Shown here piece by piece: positions 63,013 to 64,000 of a stretch of 64,000 bases of DNA. The stretch is from JBBIRW01 sp037441565. Lineage in GTDB: Bacteria; Desulfobacterota; JBBIRW01. The DNA is taken from positions 124,001 to 188,000 of the forward strand of contig JBBIRW010000002.1 of NCBI GenBank assembly GCA_037441565.1. The letters are read 5' to 3'. The translations under genes were made by a program, and so were the position numbers. Position 1 is the stretch's first letter; each line of letters opens with the position of its first letter. The notes under the pieces are model-generated. The model was not told the origin of the DNA. It did not search any database and worked only from the letters and a program-made list of their open reading frames with translations.

Positions 63013-64000
63013 CTATGATATCATCTTAATAAATTCCTCTTCCGTGATAATCCTGATCCCTAATTTTTTCGCCTCATCCAGTTTACTACCAGGTTCGGAG
63101 CCAACAACAAGGTAATCAACCTTTTTGCTCACAGATGGGGCAACACTTCCACCAAGCTCCTCCACCTTCTTTTTCGCTTCACTCCTTGTCATTCCTGATA
63201 GAGCACCTGTAAATACAAAGGTTTTTCCGGAAAGCACACCTCTCTTTTCTACCCTTTCACTCTTTATCTTAACACCAGCTTTTAAAAGTTTCTGAATAAC
63301 CTGATTGTTTCTCTTCTCTCTGAAGAAATTATATATACTTTCTGCAACAACCGGGCCTATTTCTCTAATACCCATCAGCTCCTCCACACTGAGTTCCCTT
63401 ATAACCTCAATACTTCCGAATTCCCTTGCAAGAACCCTGGCCAGATGTTCACCCACATTCCTTATACCAAGGGCATAGAGAAATTTTTCCAGTTTTGTTT
63501 CCTTACTTCTCTCTATTGCATTCAATATATTATCAGCAAGTTTTGATCCCATCCTTTCAAGTTTAAGAAGATCATCCTTTCTTAAAAAATAGAGATCAGC
63601 AATATCCTTAACTATACCTTTATCGACAAGCTGCGAGATTATCTTCTCACCAATCCCTTCGATATCCATCCCCTCCTTGCAACAGAAATGCTTTATGGAT
63701 TCCTTAAGCTGCGCAGGACATGAAAGACCCCCCGTACACCGATGGGCTGCCTCCCCCTCTATCCTTATGACCCTGGCTCCACATTCAGGACAGGATTCTG
63801 GAAATACTATTCTTTTTTCACTTCCCTTTCTTTTTGAGACAATTACTGAAACAACTTCTGGAATCACATCACCAGCCCTCTGAACAACAACCGTATCCCC
63901 TATCCTAACATCCTTTCTTTTTATTTCATCCTCATTATGAAGCGTTGCCCTTGTTACTTCAACTCCGCCTATCTTTACAGGATCAAAAATGGCAACAGGT
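63013..64000 (-). CDS. ligA: NAD-dependent DNA ligase, C-terminal two-thirds or less, partial
   Basis: Partial gene; the start is beyond the right edge. The visible part (about 329 residues) begins in the OB fold (VKIGGVEVTRATLHNEDE, IGDTVVVQRAGDVIP). A Cys4 zinc finger follows (CPECG ... CTGGLSC), then four helix-hairpin-helix repeats and a C-terminal BRCT domain (GKTFVFTGALSGMTRSEA). LigA seals nicks in replication and repair using NAD. The adenylation domain lies outside the window. Acylphosphatase begins 10 bp after its stop. Confidence 0.96.
   Translation of the reverse strand, partial: PVAIFDPVKIGGVEVTRATLHNEDEIKRKDVRIGDTVVVQRAGDVIPEVVSVIVSKRKGSEKRIVFPESCPECGARVIRIEGEAAHRCTGGLSCPAQLKESIKHFCCKEGMDIEGIGEKIISQLVDKGIVKDIADLYFLRKDDLLKLERMGSKLADNILNAIERSKETKLEKFLYALGIRNVGEHLARVLAREFGSIEVIRELSVEELMGIREIGPVVAESIYNFFREKRNNQVIQKLLKAGVKIKSERVEKRGVLSGKTFVFTGALSGMTRSEAKKKVEELGGSVAPSVSKKVDYLVVGSEPGSKLDEAKKLGIRIITEEEFIKMIS

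Noticed and set aside
1..64000. CRISPR array, prophage or insertion sequence
   Set aside because: No spaced direct repeats, transposase, integrase or phage structural gene were seen anywhere in the window.

Overview
The window looks like a piece of the chromosome of an anaerobic, probably thermophilic bacterium, most likely in or near the Desulfobacterota (Deltaproteobacteria-like). The grounds are: the siroheme-dependent (Ahb) heme route, a 2-hydroxyacyl-CoA dehydratase-type activase, type III CoA-transferases, several beta-oxidation genes, sigma-54 control, a gene for branched-chain polyamine synthase (BpsA, known mainly from thermophiles), heavy use of AGA/AGG arginine codons, and tightly packed overlapping genes. 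This placement is inference; there is no rRNA in the window. A tRNA-Sec gene (selC) shows that the organism uses selenocysteine. I see no insertion sequence, prophage or CRISPR array.

Layout. 1-4.2 kb (minus): the end of a dehydratase-activase locus split into two genes, and a histone-deacetylase-fold amidohydrolase. 4.3-9.8 kb: tatB-tatC, a diguanylate cyclase, a zinc-ribbon membrane protein, tatA, moaD-moaE, a MaoC-type hydratase and a DUF4079-like membrane protein. 9.8-20.4 kb (minus): an acyl-CoA dehydrogenase with its TetR regulator, then livK-H-M-G-F followed by two CaiB/BaiF CoA-transferases. That operon is preceded by a clear -24/-12 promoter, a pair of 18-bp dyads and the gene of a sigma-54 activator. 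It reads as a regulated module for taking up an organic acid and loading it onto CoA. 20.4-26.8 kb: an AAA ATPase, DUF192, a membrane-anchored PLD-like protein, selC, an isocitrate dehydrogenase-family gene with a strong terminator, a conserved unknown, a phosphoribosyltransferase and a small membrane protein.

26.9-34.9 kb: a fadN-fadA-fadE beta-oxidation operon facing a divergent acyl-CoA synthetase plus ubiE/menG. 34.8-50.3 kb is one long minus-strand run. It starts with the heme operon: precorrin-2 dehydrogenase, HemX/CcsA-like, hemA, hemC, cobA-hemD fusion, ahbC, hemB and ahbD. Two small genes follow, then polA, a thermonuclease-family nuclease, an ECF sigma/anti-sigma pair with a secreted third protein, and a CobD-like aminotransferase that lacks the PLP lysine. 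50.4-64 kb: a dipeptide-type ABC binding protein and two permeases, pepA, a large methyl-accepting protein, a lipoprotein, bpsA, mtgA, rsmI, a radical SAM AmrS-type protein, acylphosphatase, and ligA running off the right edge.

Most of this is ordinary housekeeping and catabolic content. The observations most worth checking are: the sigma-54-controlled uptake/CoA-transfer module with its operator-like dyads; the aminotransferase with Phe at the catalytic Lys position; DNA polymerase I with a natural Tyr at the dideoxy-discrimination position and degenerate proofreading motifs; MoaD ending in Gly-Gly-Gly-Arg; bpsA; and selC.
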